From: Cryobacterium algoricola
GTDB taxonomy: Bacteria > Actinomycetota > Actinomycetes > Actinomycetales > Microbacteriaceae
DNA length: 64,000 bases
NCBI RefSeq assembly: GCF_004402485.1
Contig: NZ_SOFG01000004.1
Location: 744,001-808,000 of the forward strand
Direction: 5' to 3'
The position numbers and the translations under genes are program-made. The notes beneath the pieces were generated by a model. That model saw only the letters and a program-made list of their open reading frames with translations. It had not been told where the DNA came from and did not search any database. Positions 25,303-33,156 of this stretch are shown one piece after another (position 1 is the stretch's first letter; each line of letters opens with the position of its first letter).

Positions 25303-28032
25303 ATGACCATTACGGACAAACCAGTCACTGAGTCACTTGCTAGCCAAATCGACTCACTCGTTCAGGGAGCCCAGCAGGCGCTCACCGAATACGCTGACTT
25401 CACTCAGGAGCAGATCGACCACATCGTCAAGAAGGCCTCCGTCGCAGCCCTCAGCAAACATGCTGAACTCGCCGTCCACGCAGTAGCCGAAACCGGTCGT
25501 GGCGTATTCGAGGACAAGGCCGTGAAGAACCTGTTCGCGTGCGAGCACGTCACGAACTCGATGCAGAATCTTAAGACCGTCGGCATTATCAGCCGCGACG
25601 CCATTACCGGAATCACAGAAATCGCCGAGCCGGTCGGTGTTATCGCAGGTATCACCCCGGTGACCAACCCCACCTCGACTGCAATCTTCAAATCCCTTAT
25701 CGCCATTAAAACCCGCAACCCGATCATCTTCGGCTTCCACCCGGGAGCCCAGCAGTCCTCTGTCGCAGCTGCCCGCATTGTGCGCGACGCGGCAATCGCC
25801 GCCGGCGCCCCCAAGAACTGCGTGCAGTGGATCGAAGTTCCCTCCCTCGAGGCGAGCACGCTCCTGATGAACCACCCCGGTGTTGCGACCATCCTCGCGA
25901 CCGGTGGCAACGCCATGGTCCGCGCCGCATATTCCTGCGGCAAGCCGGCCCTCGGCGTCGGTGCGGGAAACGTGCCGGCATTCATCGAGAAGAGCGCCAA
26001 GCTCAAGCGCGCCGTCAACGACGTCGTGCTCTCGAAGTCCTTCGACTACGGCATGATCTGCGCATCTGAGCAGGCCGTCATCATCGAAGAGCCGCTGTAT
26101 GCAGAGGCCCTCGTCGAATTCAAGAAGCTGCACGCGTACATCGTGACGCCGGCGGAGAAGACGCTCCTCGAAGAATTCATCTTCGGAGTTCAGGCCCACT
26201 CGGAGAACTGTGGCGGCGCCAAGCTGAACGCCTCCGTCGTCGGCAAGTCGCCGGTGTGGATCGCACAGCAGGCCGGCTTCACCGTTCCCGAAGACACCTC
26301 GATCATAATGGTCGAGGTCGGCAGCGTTGGACCGCAGGAACCGATGACGCGCGAAAAGCTCGCCCCGGTGCTCGCCGTCCTGCACGCCAAGGACGCCGAA
26401 GAGGGCATCACGCTCTCCGAGCAGATGGTGGAATTCGACGGACTCGGCCACTCTGGCTCGATCCACAGCGAAAACCCCGCGATCATCGAAGAATTCGGTA
26501 TCCGCGTCAAGGCCGTCCGGATCATCACCAACGCCCCGAGCTCGCTCGGTGGCATCGGTGACATCTACAACGCCTTCATCCCCTCCCTGACGCTCGGCTG
26601 TGGCTCGTACGGACACAACTCCGTTTCGAACAACGTGTCGGCCATCAACCTCATCAACATCAAGCGGATCGGTCGAAGGAACAACAACTTGCAGTGGTTC
26701 AAGGTCCCCGCCAAGACGTACTTCGAGCCGAACGCCATCCGTTACCTGGCGGACATGCGCCACGTCGAGCGCGTCACCATCGTGACCGACGCGACCATGA
26801 CCAAGCTCGGCTTCGTCGATAAGATCCTCGACGTGCTCAACCGTCGCGAGAACCGCGTCTCCCTGCAGATCATCGACAACGTGCTCCCCGAGCCGACCGT
26901 CGCAGCAGTCAAGAAGGGCGCAGAGGAAATGCGGGCCTTCAAGCCCGACACGATCATCGCCCTCGGTGGCGGTTCGCCCATGGACGCCGCGAAGGTCATG
27001 TGGCTCCTGTACGAACACCCCGAAATCGAATTCGCCGACATGAAGGAAAAGTTCTTCGACGTGCGCAAGCGCGCGTTCAAGTTCCCCGACCTCGGCGAAC
27101 TGGCCCAGCTCGTCTGCATCCCGACCACCTCGGGTACCGGTTCGGAAATGACGCCGTTCGCGGTCATCACCGACGAGGTCTCCGGAGTCAAGTACCCGCT
27201 CGCTGACTACGCGCTCCTGCCGAACGTCGCGATCATCGACCCCGCGCTCACCGCCGCAATGCCGTCCTTCCTTGTCGCCGACTCCGGCTTCGATGCTCTG
27301 ACGCACGCGACAGAGGCATACGTGTCGGTCTACGCGAACGACTTCACCGACGGCATGTGTCTGCACGCGATCAAGCTGATCTTCGAGAACATCGAGACCT
27401 CGGTCAACGGCACGCAGAACAGCACCGACGACAAGGTCATCAAGGCGCGCGAGAAGATGCACAACGCATCCTCGATCGCCGGCATGGCGTTCGGTAACGC
27501 GTTCCTCGGAATTTGTCACGCGATGGCTCACGTCACCGGCGCGCAGATGCACCTCATCCACGGACGAGTGAACGCAACCTACCTGCCGCACGTGATCCGC
27601 TACAACGGCAAGATCCCGACCAAGCTCACCAGCTGGCCCAAGTACGAGACCTACATCGCTCCCGAGCGCTTCCAGCAGATCGCGAAGCACCTGGGGCTGC
27701 CGGCCTCGACTCCTGAAGAGGGCATCGAGTCGTACGCGACCGCCGTTGAAAAGCTGCGCGACGCCGTGCACATCAAGCCGTCCTTCCAGGCCCAGGGTGT
27801 CGTGGAGGAAGACTTCATCGGTCGCCTCGACTCGCTCGCCATGGGTGCATACGGCGACCAGTGCGCACCGGCCAACCCGCGGATGCCGATGCTCGCCGAC
27901 ATGAAGACCATCATGGAAGCCGCGTATTACGGCACCTCGTTCGAAGAGGTTCGTGCCGGTCGTTCGGCTGCAGCAGCTGCCGTCGAGTCCAACACGGACG
28001 CCAAGAAGCCGGCCCGCAAGGCAGGCAAGTAG
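25303..28032 (+). CDS. adhE: Bifunctional acetaldehyde-CoA/alcohol dehydrogenase
   Basis: 909 residues, the usual AdhE length. N-terminal CoA-acylating aldehyde dehydrogenase domain (about 1-440) with active Cys253 in SFDYGMICASEQ and GVGAGNVPAF; a linker near 450; C-terminal iron-dependent alcohol dehydrogenase domain (about 460-880) with GGGSPMDAAKVMW, PTTSGTGSEMTPFAV, DSGFDALTHATEAY, and the metal His residues in GICHAMAHVTGAQMHLIHG. It reduces acetyl-CoA to ethanol, or the reverse, and forms spirosomes in other bacteria. The start has GAAGAGGGG 5-13 nt upstream. GC and codon use are visibly lower in GC than in the neighbours, especially the first 500 bp: either strong expression or transfer. 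Confidence 0.96.
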   Translation: MTITDKPVTESLASQIDSLVQGAQQALTEYADFTQEQIDHIVKKASVAALSKHAELAVHAVAETGRGVFEDKAVKNLFACEHVTNSMQNLKTVGIISRDAITGITEIAEPVGVIAGITPVTNPTSTAIFKSLIAIKTRNPIIFGFHPGAQQSSVAAARIVRDAAIAAGAPKNCVQWIEVPSLEASTLLMNHPGVATILATGGNAMVRAAYSCGKPALGVGAGNVPAFIEKSAKLKRAVNDVVLSKSFDYGMICASEQAVIIEEPLYAEALVEFKKLHAYIVTPAEKTLLEEFIFGVQAHSENCGGAKLNASVVGKSPVWIAQQAGFTVPEDTSIIMVEVGSVGPQEPMTREKLAPVLAVLHAKDAEEGITLSEQMVEFDGLGHSGSIHSENPAIIEEFGIRVKAVRIITNAPSSLGGIGDIYNAFIPSLTLGCGSYGHNSVSNNVSAINLINIKRIGRRNNNLQWFKVPAKTYFEPNAIRYLADMRHVERVTIVTDATMTKLGFVDKILDVLNRRENRVSLQIIDNVLPEPTVAAVKKGAEEMRAFKPDTIIALGGGSPMDAAKVMWLLYEHPEIEFADMKEKFFDVRKRAFKFPDLGELAQLVCIPTTSGTGSEMTPFAVITDEVSGVKYPLADYALLPNVAIIDPALTAAMPSFLVADSGFDALTHATEAYVSVYANDFTDGMCLHAIKLIFENIETSVNGTQNSTDDKVIKAREKMHNASSIAGMAFGNAFLGICHAMAHVTGAQMHLIHGRVNATYLPHVIRYNGKIPTKLTSWPKYETYIAPERFQQIAKHLGLPASTPEEGIESYATAVEKLRDAVHIKPSFQAQGVVEEDFIGRLDSLAMGAYGDQCAPANPRMPMLADMKTIMEAAYYGTSFEEVRAGRSAAAAAVESNTDAKKPARKAGK

Positions 28033-28054
28033 GTTCACCCGCTGAATCAGTACT

Positions 28055-28100
28055 GAAACAGGTTGGGCCCCGCACTTCGGTGCGGGGCCCAACCTGTTTC
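28055..28100. terminator. Perfect 20-bp hairpin terminator
   Basis: Arms 28055-28074 and 28081-28100 are fully complementary with a CTTCGG tetraloop-type loop. It begins 22 bp after the adhE stop and lies before the convergent tautomerase stop (28152). It ends in GTTTC, a weak T-run, on both strands. Probably a bidirectional terminator. Confidence 0.92.
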
Positions 28101-28151
28101 TTCATACTGAACGCCGGAAACCGCCCACCACTGGCGGCACCGGGCCGGGTA

Positions 28152-28565
28152 CTACTCGGCTCCGCTCGCCGGAACGGCGATCTCCCCCGTGATGTACTGC
28201 GCCACGCCGAAACCGAAGGACCAGTCCTCCGGACCGCTCTCCACGTAGCCGATGAAGACATCCGTGCCTGCGACGCCGACCGCGGCCAGGCGTGCATTGA
28301 TACCGGCGTACAGCGCCTGCTTGGTCTGGACGCTGCGGCCGCGCTGGGTGAAGATCTGGATCATCACGACCCCTTCGCTGCGTTCGAAGCCCAGCCCCGC
28401 GTCCTGCGCGATGAGGGAGCCGGTGTCGTGCTGGGTGACGATCTGGAAGCGGTCGCGGAGCGGAATTCCATAGGCTTCGACGATCGCTTCGTGGATGGCG
28501 TCGGCAATCTCGCGGACGTCGCTAGCGGTGCGTCCTCGGTTGAGGTCGATGCGGACCAGGGGCAT
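28152..28565 (-). CDS. Tautomerase-superfamily protein
   Basis: 137 residues starting MPLVRIDLNRG: the Pro directly after Met is the catalytic amine of 4-oxalocrotonate tautomerase-like enzymes, and this fixes the start at 28565 (GGAGACAGC upstream). The rest fits the longer tautomerase branch (RFQIVTQHDTGSLIAQ, VMIQIFTQRGRSVQTKQALY, DVFIGYVESGPEDWSFGFG). It probably isomerises or dehalogenates an unknown keto-enol substrate. It is immediately upstream of no obvious partner; the dehydrogenase gene on its right ends upstream of it in the same direction, so they may be co-transcribed. Confidence 0.85.
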   Translation of the reverse strand: MPLVRIDLNRGRTASDVREIADAIHEAIVEAYGIPLRDRFQIVTQHDTGSLIAQDAGLGFERSEGVVMIQIFTQRGRSVQTKQALYAGINARLAAVGVAGTDVFIGYVESGPEDWSFGFGVAQYITGEIAVPASGAE

Positions 28566-28676
28566 GCTGTCTCCTTGCACAAATGCGGGATTGTTCCCGC
28601 ATCCATCCTCCCAGCCCGGCATTCCAGGATCCGGCCCGGTTCTCTGCCAGCGCATTCCCCGAAGCGGACCCGGCCC

Positions 28677-30176
28677 CTATCGGTTCTGGGGGAAGCCCAG
28701 GTTGATGCCGCCGTGGCTCGGGTCGAGCCAGCGGCTGGTGATGGCCTTGCCGCGGGTGAAGAAGTGCACGCCCTCTGCGCCGTGCGCCTTGGTGTCGCCG
28801 AAGAGCGAGTTCTTCCAGCCGCCGAAGGAGAAGTACGCGACCGGGACCGGGATCGGCACGTTGATGCCGATCATGCCGACCTCGATTTCGTTCTGGAACC
28901 GGCGAGCCGCTCCACCGTCGTTGGTGAAGATCGCGGTGCCGTTGCCGAACGCCCCCGCGTTGATCAGGGCGACGCCCTCTTCGTAGCTCCCCACCCGGAC
29001 GATACCGAGCACCGGGCCGAAGATCTCCTCGGTGTAGGCCTTCGAGGTAACGGGCAGGTGGTCGATCAGGGTCGGGCCGAGCCAGAAACCGTTCTTGTCT
29101 CCGTCCACCTCGATGCCGCGGCCGTCGACGACAACGGTGGCCCCGTCATCCGCTGCGATCTGAATGTAGCTGGCGACCTTGTCGCGGTGCACCTCCGTGA
29201 TCAGCGGGCCCATGTCGCAGGAACGACGCCCGTCGCCGACCGTCAGGGCCGTCATCCGGGAGACGATCTTGCCGACCAGGTCGTCGGCGACCGGCTCGAC
29301 CGCGACGACGACACTGATGGCCATGCACCGCTCCCCCGCGCTGCCGAAGCCCGCGTTGACCGCGGAGTCCGCGACGAGGTCGAGGTCGGCATCCGGAAGC
29401 ACGAGCATGTGGTTCTTGGCGCCGCCGAGGGCCTGCACGCGCTTGCCGTGCCGGGTGCCGGTCTCGTAGACGTACCGGGCGATCGGGGTCGAGCCGACGA
29501 AGGAGATCGCCTTGACGTCGGGGTGCGTGAGCAGGCCGTCAACGGCCACCTTGTCGCCGTGCAGGACCGTGAAGACCCCGTCGGGGAGACCGGACTCCTT
29601 GAGGAGCCTGGCGAGCCAGATCGCCGCGCTCGGGTCCTTCTCGCTCGGCTTGAGGATTACCGTGTTGCCGGCCGCGATCGCGATCGGGAAGAACCACATG
29701 GGCACCATCGCCGGGAAGTTGAACGGGCTGATCACACCGACGACGCCGAGGGCCTGCCTGGTGGAGTAGACGTCGACGCCGGTGGCGACGTTTTCCGAGT
29801 ACTCGCCCTTGAGCAGGTGCGGGATACCGCAGGCGAACTCGACGACCTCGAGTCCCCGGGTGATCTCGCCGAGGGCGTCGGAGAGCACCTTGCCGTGCTC
29901 GCTCGTGAGGATCTCGGCCAGCTCACCCTTGCGGGCGTTGAGCAGTTCACGGAACGTGAAGATGATCGACTGCCGCTTGGCGATCGACAGGTCGCGCCAG
30001 GCCGGGAACGCGGCCTTGGCGGATGCGACGGCCGCCTCGATCTCGGCGGCGTCAGCCAGGGGCACGTCTTTCGTGACGGAGCCGAGGGCCGGGTCGAAGA
30101 CCGGAGCGGTGCGGCCGGACACGCCGGCGCGCTCGGCGCCATCGATCCAGTGCGGGACAACGGGTACTTCGCTCAT
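28677..30176 (-). CDS. mmsA: Methylmalonate-semialdehyde dehydrogenase (CoA-acylating)
   Basis: 499 residues from the ATG at 30176. Family features: HWIDG near the N-terminus, GVVGVISPFNFPAMVPMWF (oxyanion Asn), LKPSEKDPSA, SFVGSTPIARYVYETG, ALGGAKNHMLVLPDADLD and active Cys in GSAGERCMAIS. The replacement of the usual catalytic Glu motif by GGAKNH is typical of MmsA/IolA. It converts (methyl)malonate semialdehyde to propionyl- or acetyl-CoA in valine, inositol or beta-alanine breakdown. A second ATG at 30185 has a worse ribosome-site spacing. The neighbours do not show which pathway applies. Confidence 0.92.
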   Translation of the reverse strand: MSEVPVVPHWIDGAERAGVSGRTAPVFDPALGSVTKDVPLADAAEIEAAVASAKAAFPAWRDLSIAKRQSIIFTFRELLNARKGELAEILTSEHGKVLSDALGEITRGLEVVEFACGIPHLLKGEYSENVATGVDVYSTRQALGVVGVISPFNFPAMVPMWFFPIAIAAGNTVILKPSEKDPSAAIWLARLLKESGLPDGVFTVLHGDKVAVDGLLTHPDVKAISFVGSTPIARYVYETGTRHGKRVQALGGAKNHMLVLPDADLDLVADSAVNAGFGSAGERCMAISVVVAVEPVADDLVGKIVSRMTALTVGDGRRSCDMGPLITEVHRDKVASYIQIAADDGATVVVDGRGIEVDGDKNGFWLGPTLIDHLPVTSKAYTEEIFGPVLGIVRVGSYEEGVALINAGAFGNGTAIFTNDGGAARRFQNEIEVGMIGINVPIPVPVAYFSFGGWKNSLFGDTKAHGAEGVHFFTRGKAITSRWLDPSHGGINLGFPQNR

Positions 30177-30261
30177 GGCACTCATCTCTCTCGGACAACG
30201 ACGTCGGGGAACGCGTCGATTCTGACACAACCCGCCGCAATCCACGGGTTCGGGCAGGCCC

Positions 30262-30267
30262 TAGGCT
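30262..30267 (+). promoter_or_regulatory. -10 hexamer TAGGCT, leaderless start
   Basis: TAGGCT ends 6 nt before the GTG of the LysE-type gene at 30274. Confidence 0.55.
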
Positions 30268-30273
30268 GGAGCG

Positions 30274-30897
30274 GTGCAATTCTCCCTGTGGCTGGCCCTC
30301 GTCGGTGCGGGAGCACTGATCAGCTTCACGCCCGGTGCGGGCGCGATCAACACCATGAGCAACGCGCTGAATTCCGGGTTCCGCCGCTCGATCTGGGGCA
30401 TCCTCGGCCAGCAGGCTGCACTGGTGGTGCACATCACGATCGTTGCCCTCGGCGTGGGGCTGCTCGTCGCCAATTCGCCCGTCGCCTTCAACATCATCCG
30501 GTACGCGGGCGCCGCCTACCTCGTGTATCTCGGCATCCGGCAGTTCCTCGCCAAGCCGAGCCTGGACGCCGAGAGCGCCCAGGCGCTCCGCGACGAGCCC
30601 CGCTGGTCGATGTTCCGTCGCGGCCTCTGGGTCAACCTGCTGAATCCGAAGGCGATCGTCTTCTTCCTGGCGTTCCTTCCCCAGTTCATCCGGCTCGATC
30701 GTCCCGTGCTTCCGCAGTACCTGATCGCCGCGGCCACGGTGATCGTCATCGACGTGCTCGTGATGTGGCTCTTCTTCGCGGGAACGGCCCGGTCATTCCA
30801 GCGCTTCACGAGGGATGCGCGTGGCCAGCGGGTACTGAACCGCATCTTCGGTGTTCTCTTCGTCGGCGTCGGCATTCTGCTCGCCACGATCCACTGA
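30274..30897 (+). CDS. LysE/RhtB-family amino acid exporter
   Basis: 207 residues, GTG start, mostly hydrophobic with about six helices. The family signature is visible: TPGAGAINTMSNALNSGFRR in the first loop, GILGQQAALVVHI, YAGAAYLVYLGIRQF, and WVNLLNPKAIVFFLAFLPQF. It belongs to the LysE/RhtB exporters of amino acids and derivatives. The substrate is not readable. Divergent from mmsA; leaderless -10 upstream. Confidence 0.9.
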   Translation: MQFSLWLALVGAGALISFTPGAGAINTMSNALNSGFRRSIWGILGQQAALVVHITIVALGVGLLVANSPVAFNIIRYAGAAYLVYLGIRQFLAKPSLDAESAQALRDEPRWSMFRRGLWVNLLNPKAIVFFLAFLPQFIRLDRPVLPQYLIAAATVIVIDVLVMWLFFAGTARSFQRFTRDARGQRVLNRIFGVLFVGVGILLATIH

Positions 30898-30984
30898 CCG
30901 ACGACCTGTGGCGTGCCAGGTCTCGCCGTCGCGTGAGCCGGAATTACCTCCGCTTGAACGAGCTCGGCCGTCTTAAGTTCCTGA

Positions 30985-30990
30985 TAGCGT
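30985..30990 (+). promoter_or_regulatory. -10 hexamer TAGCGT, leaderless start
   Basis: TAGCGT ends 6 nt before the lipoprotein ATG at 30997. Confidence 0.5.
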
Positions 30991-30996
30991 CGCATT

Positions 30997-32130
30997 ATGA
31001 AACTGTCTTGGGGGGCGGCTCTGACTGCCGCGGTTGCTGTTCTCGCCTTGTCGGGGTGCTCGTCTGCGGTTCCCGCCCCCTCGCCGACTCATGCCGCGAG
31101 CTCGACGCCCGTAAGCTCGCCCACACCCGCTTCCCTGGCGGATTCACCCCTGACGTGTTCCGATCTGGTGTCATTGATCGATGCGGAAACGGCGCTCGCG
31201 TCGCCATCAGCGCCGGCCGACTACTCGACGTTGCTGTCATATCCGAGCCCATACGATTTCGCGTCGACCATGGCGGGCGGGATTCGGTGCGCGTGGGTGG
31301 CAGATGGTTCACGGGGAACCGGTTCGAAGGCCATCGGCCAGCCCGGAGTGCCCTGGCTGGACGTCCAGGTCCTGCCCGGCGCGGCATCCGACTGGACGTC
31401 GTACACCTTTGGCGATGGCCCCGGCACGACAGCACCGATGGCTTTCGCTGGGTTCGACGGCGCGCATTCCTGCGGCGACCCGGGATGCAAGGCAACGGCA
31501 CCGATCGGTTCTGCCTGGGTGAGCATCATGATGCATTGGGCCGGGTCGAACACTGGCGACCCCCTGACCGGAACCACCGAGGGCGAGGTCTTTGCCAAGC
31601 TGGCTCCAGCAGCCTCCGCGCTGTTCGCCACCGTGCAGAAGGCCACGACAGCGCAGCTCGACTGGCCCGCAACACCCGCTCGCACTCCCAGCCCCGAAGT
31701 CGAGCCTTGTTCCAGCTTCCTCAAGGCACCCGCCCTCGCTCATGCCCTGGGCGTGCCGAGTATCGGCGCCTATGCGAGCGATGCTCCGCTGCCGAACGAG
31801 ATCGTTTCGCTCGAGAGCACGGCGCTCCGCCACGCGGGAATTGTGCGCTGCACCGCGGGAACAGACGGTTCCGCACGAGCGGACTTCGTCCTCCTCACCA
31901 ACAACGCGGCCATCGTCGATCGGATCGCTGCGGGCCTGGCACCCGACAGCGGGGAACACGCCACTCAGCTCCCGAACCAGACGGGCACCGAGACATCCGT
32001 CTCCAACTGTTCCTCCGACCGGACCGCGTGCGATCTGTGGTTCACGCTGGGCGCTGAAGCCATCTATGTGTCCTCGGTCTCAAGCGACTCGAAGGCGGTC
32101 GCCACGGCCATCATCGACCAGGCACGCTAG
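30997..32130 (+). CDS. Secreted lipoprotein of unknown function
   Basis: 377 residues. A lipoprotein signal peptide with lipobox LSGC (Cys21) is followed by a Ser/Thr/Pro/Ala linker (about 22-50). The mature part appears to have two similar halves, each with a Cys-containing start (PLTCSDLVSLIDAETAL; EPCSSFLKAPALAHALGV) and a later Cys, suggesting an internal duplication with disulfides. No enzyme motif is visible. It should be anchored on the outer face of the membrane. No family recognised. Base composition is lower in GC than the core genes nearby, and it begins the accessory-looking stretch to 36.5 kb. Confidence 0.75.
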   Translation: MKLSWGAALTAAVAVLALSGCSSAVPAPSPTHAASSTPVSSPTPASLADSPLTCSDLVSLIDAETALASPSAPADYSTLLSYPSPYDFASTMAGGIRCAWVADGSRGTGSKAIGQPGVPWLDVQVLPGAASDWTSYTFGDGPGTTAPMAFAGFDGAHSCGDPGCKATAPIGSAWVSIMMHWAGSNTGDPLTGTTEGEVFAKLAPAASALFATVQKATTAQLDWPATPARTPSPEVEPCSSFLKAPALAHALGVPSIGAYASDAPLPNEIVSLESTALRHAGIVRCTAGTDGSARADFVLLTNNAAIVDRIAAGLAPDSGEHATQLPNQTGTETSVSNCSSDRTACDLWFTLGAEAIYVSSVSSDSKAVATAIIDQAR

Positions 32131-32438
32131 GCGTTCGGTTAGCCCACTTGCTCTCAGATCTACGCGGGTGGCGTACACCACGCTGCAGGTCGCAGTCCGA
32201 ATTCATAGCCCCGGTCAACAGACCATGGTCGGTATTGCTTGCGTCGTCATCGGGCCAACGACGACCTTGTACTGCCACGCTTCGGCCGTGCACAGGGTCG
32301 TCGCTTGGGACAGATTCAATAGAACCGCTTCGTTCTCGAGAGAAATTTGACGTGCATTCGACTCGCGCACGGTTCCACAGCGGGACGTTTGGACAGATCC
32401 TCGCCATTGAACCCCGCGTCGCTCCTCTGAGCGACCAT

Positions 32439-32510
32439 CTAGTTGCCTGTGCTGCAGGTCTACTCGGCAGCGGTTTGCCCTGGCACATTCGCGGCGGGAG
32501 CACTGCGCCG
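32439..32510 (-). pseudogene. Decayed C-terminal fragment of a second LCP gene
   Basis: On the minus strand, positions about 32500 to 32439 read VPGQTAAE-stop-TCSTGN-stop, matching the C-terminus GQTAAEQTCSKGN-stop of the intact LCP gene at 33157. The DNA at 32431-32480 and 33149-33198 agrees at 45 of 50 positions, including the same TAG stop. An in-frame TAG replaces the Gln codon. The rest of the 420-bp gap (32131-32550) shows no other recognisable coding sequence, so this is a remnant of a deleted paralogue. Confidence 0.7.
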
Positions 32511-32550
32511 GCCGGCGTGGGCGTGAGAACGGACCCCGGTGTCGCGCTGA

Positions 32551-33069
32551 CTATCGGGTGAGCCGGATGGTCAGGAACACACTGTTGGGGTCGAGGGTGT
32601 ACCCGGCGAATGGCGGGCATTCGATGAAACCACTGCGCAGGTAGAGCCGACGGGCCGGAGCGAAGTAGTCCTGTGTTCCCGTCTCCAGGCTGAGGCGCCC
32701 GATGCCCCGGTGTCGTGCGTCGTCGAGGATGTGCCCAAGGATGGCCGCGGCCACCCCGCGGCCGCGCGCCTCCTGCGTTGTGCGCATGGACTTGAGCTCG
32801 GCATGGTCGGTGGTCAGTCCCTTCACAGCACCACAGCCGACGAGTGTGCTGCCCTCCCGAGCGGTCCAGAAGCGGATCCCGGGTGCCGACAGGGCTTCCA
32901 GATCGAGGGCGTGCACGCTCTCGGCCGGCGAGGTCAGAAACATGTCCGCCAGGTGTTCGTCGAGCAGCCGGCGGACATCGGGTCGTGCGGGATCGTCTCG
33001 CTCGATGGTGAACGCAGAGTCATTCTCCGGCCTGGCACGGGACAGGGGCGGGATCCTCGGGTCGGTCAT
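32551..33069 (-). CDS. GNAT-family N-acetyltransferase
   Basis: 172 residues. GNAT fold: WTAREGSTLVGCGAVKGL (strand pair), LKSMRTTQEARGRGVAAAIL with the acetyl-CoA loop RGRGVA, then ARHRGIGRLSLETGTQDYFAPARRLYLRSGF. It resembles small-molecule or amino-acid acetyltransferases of the PhnO/YsnE type. The start at 33069 is supported by TATTCT 6 nt upstream. It lies between the LCP remnant and the intact LCP gene, so it may have been involved in the rearrangement that broke the paralogue. Confidence 0.88.
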   Translation of the reverse strand: MTDPRIPPLSRARPENDSAFTIERDDPARPDVRRLLDEHLADMFLTSPAESVHALDLEALSAPGIRFWTAREGSTLVGCGAVKGLTTDHAELKSMRTTQEARGRGVAAAILGHILDDARHRGIGRLSLETGTQDYFAPARRLYLRSGFIECPPFAGYTLDPNSVFLTIRLTR

Positions 33070-33075
33070 CCACCG

Positions 33076-33081
33076 AGAATA
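33076..33081 (-). promoter_or_regulatory. -10 hexamer TATTCT, leaderless start
   Basis: TATTCT on the minus strand ends 6 nt before the GNAT ATG at 33069. Confidence 0.55.
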
Positions 33082-33156
33082 CCGGGCCCGGGCATTCCGT
33101 TCTGGTCAGTTTCGCGAGTTCGCGCCCGCCGCCCACGCTTCGACAGGGGCGACCGT

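Noticed and set aside
25354-28092. A 912-codon open frame antisense to adhE
   Set aside because: It mirrors a strongly conserved AdhE; its product is low-complexity in hydrophobic content, has no recognisable domain, and such antisense frames are common in GC-rich DNA.
27861-32057. A 1398-codon plus-strand open frame
   Set aside because: It crosses the adhE terminator and shadows tautomerase, mmsA, the exporter and the lipoprotein gene, all of which have clear family motifs in other frames.
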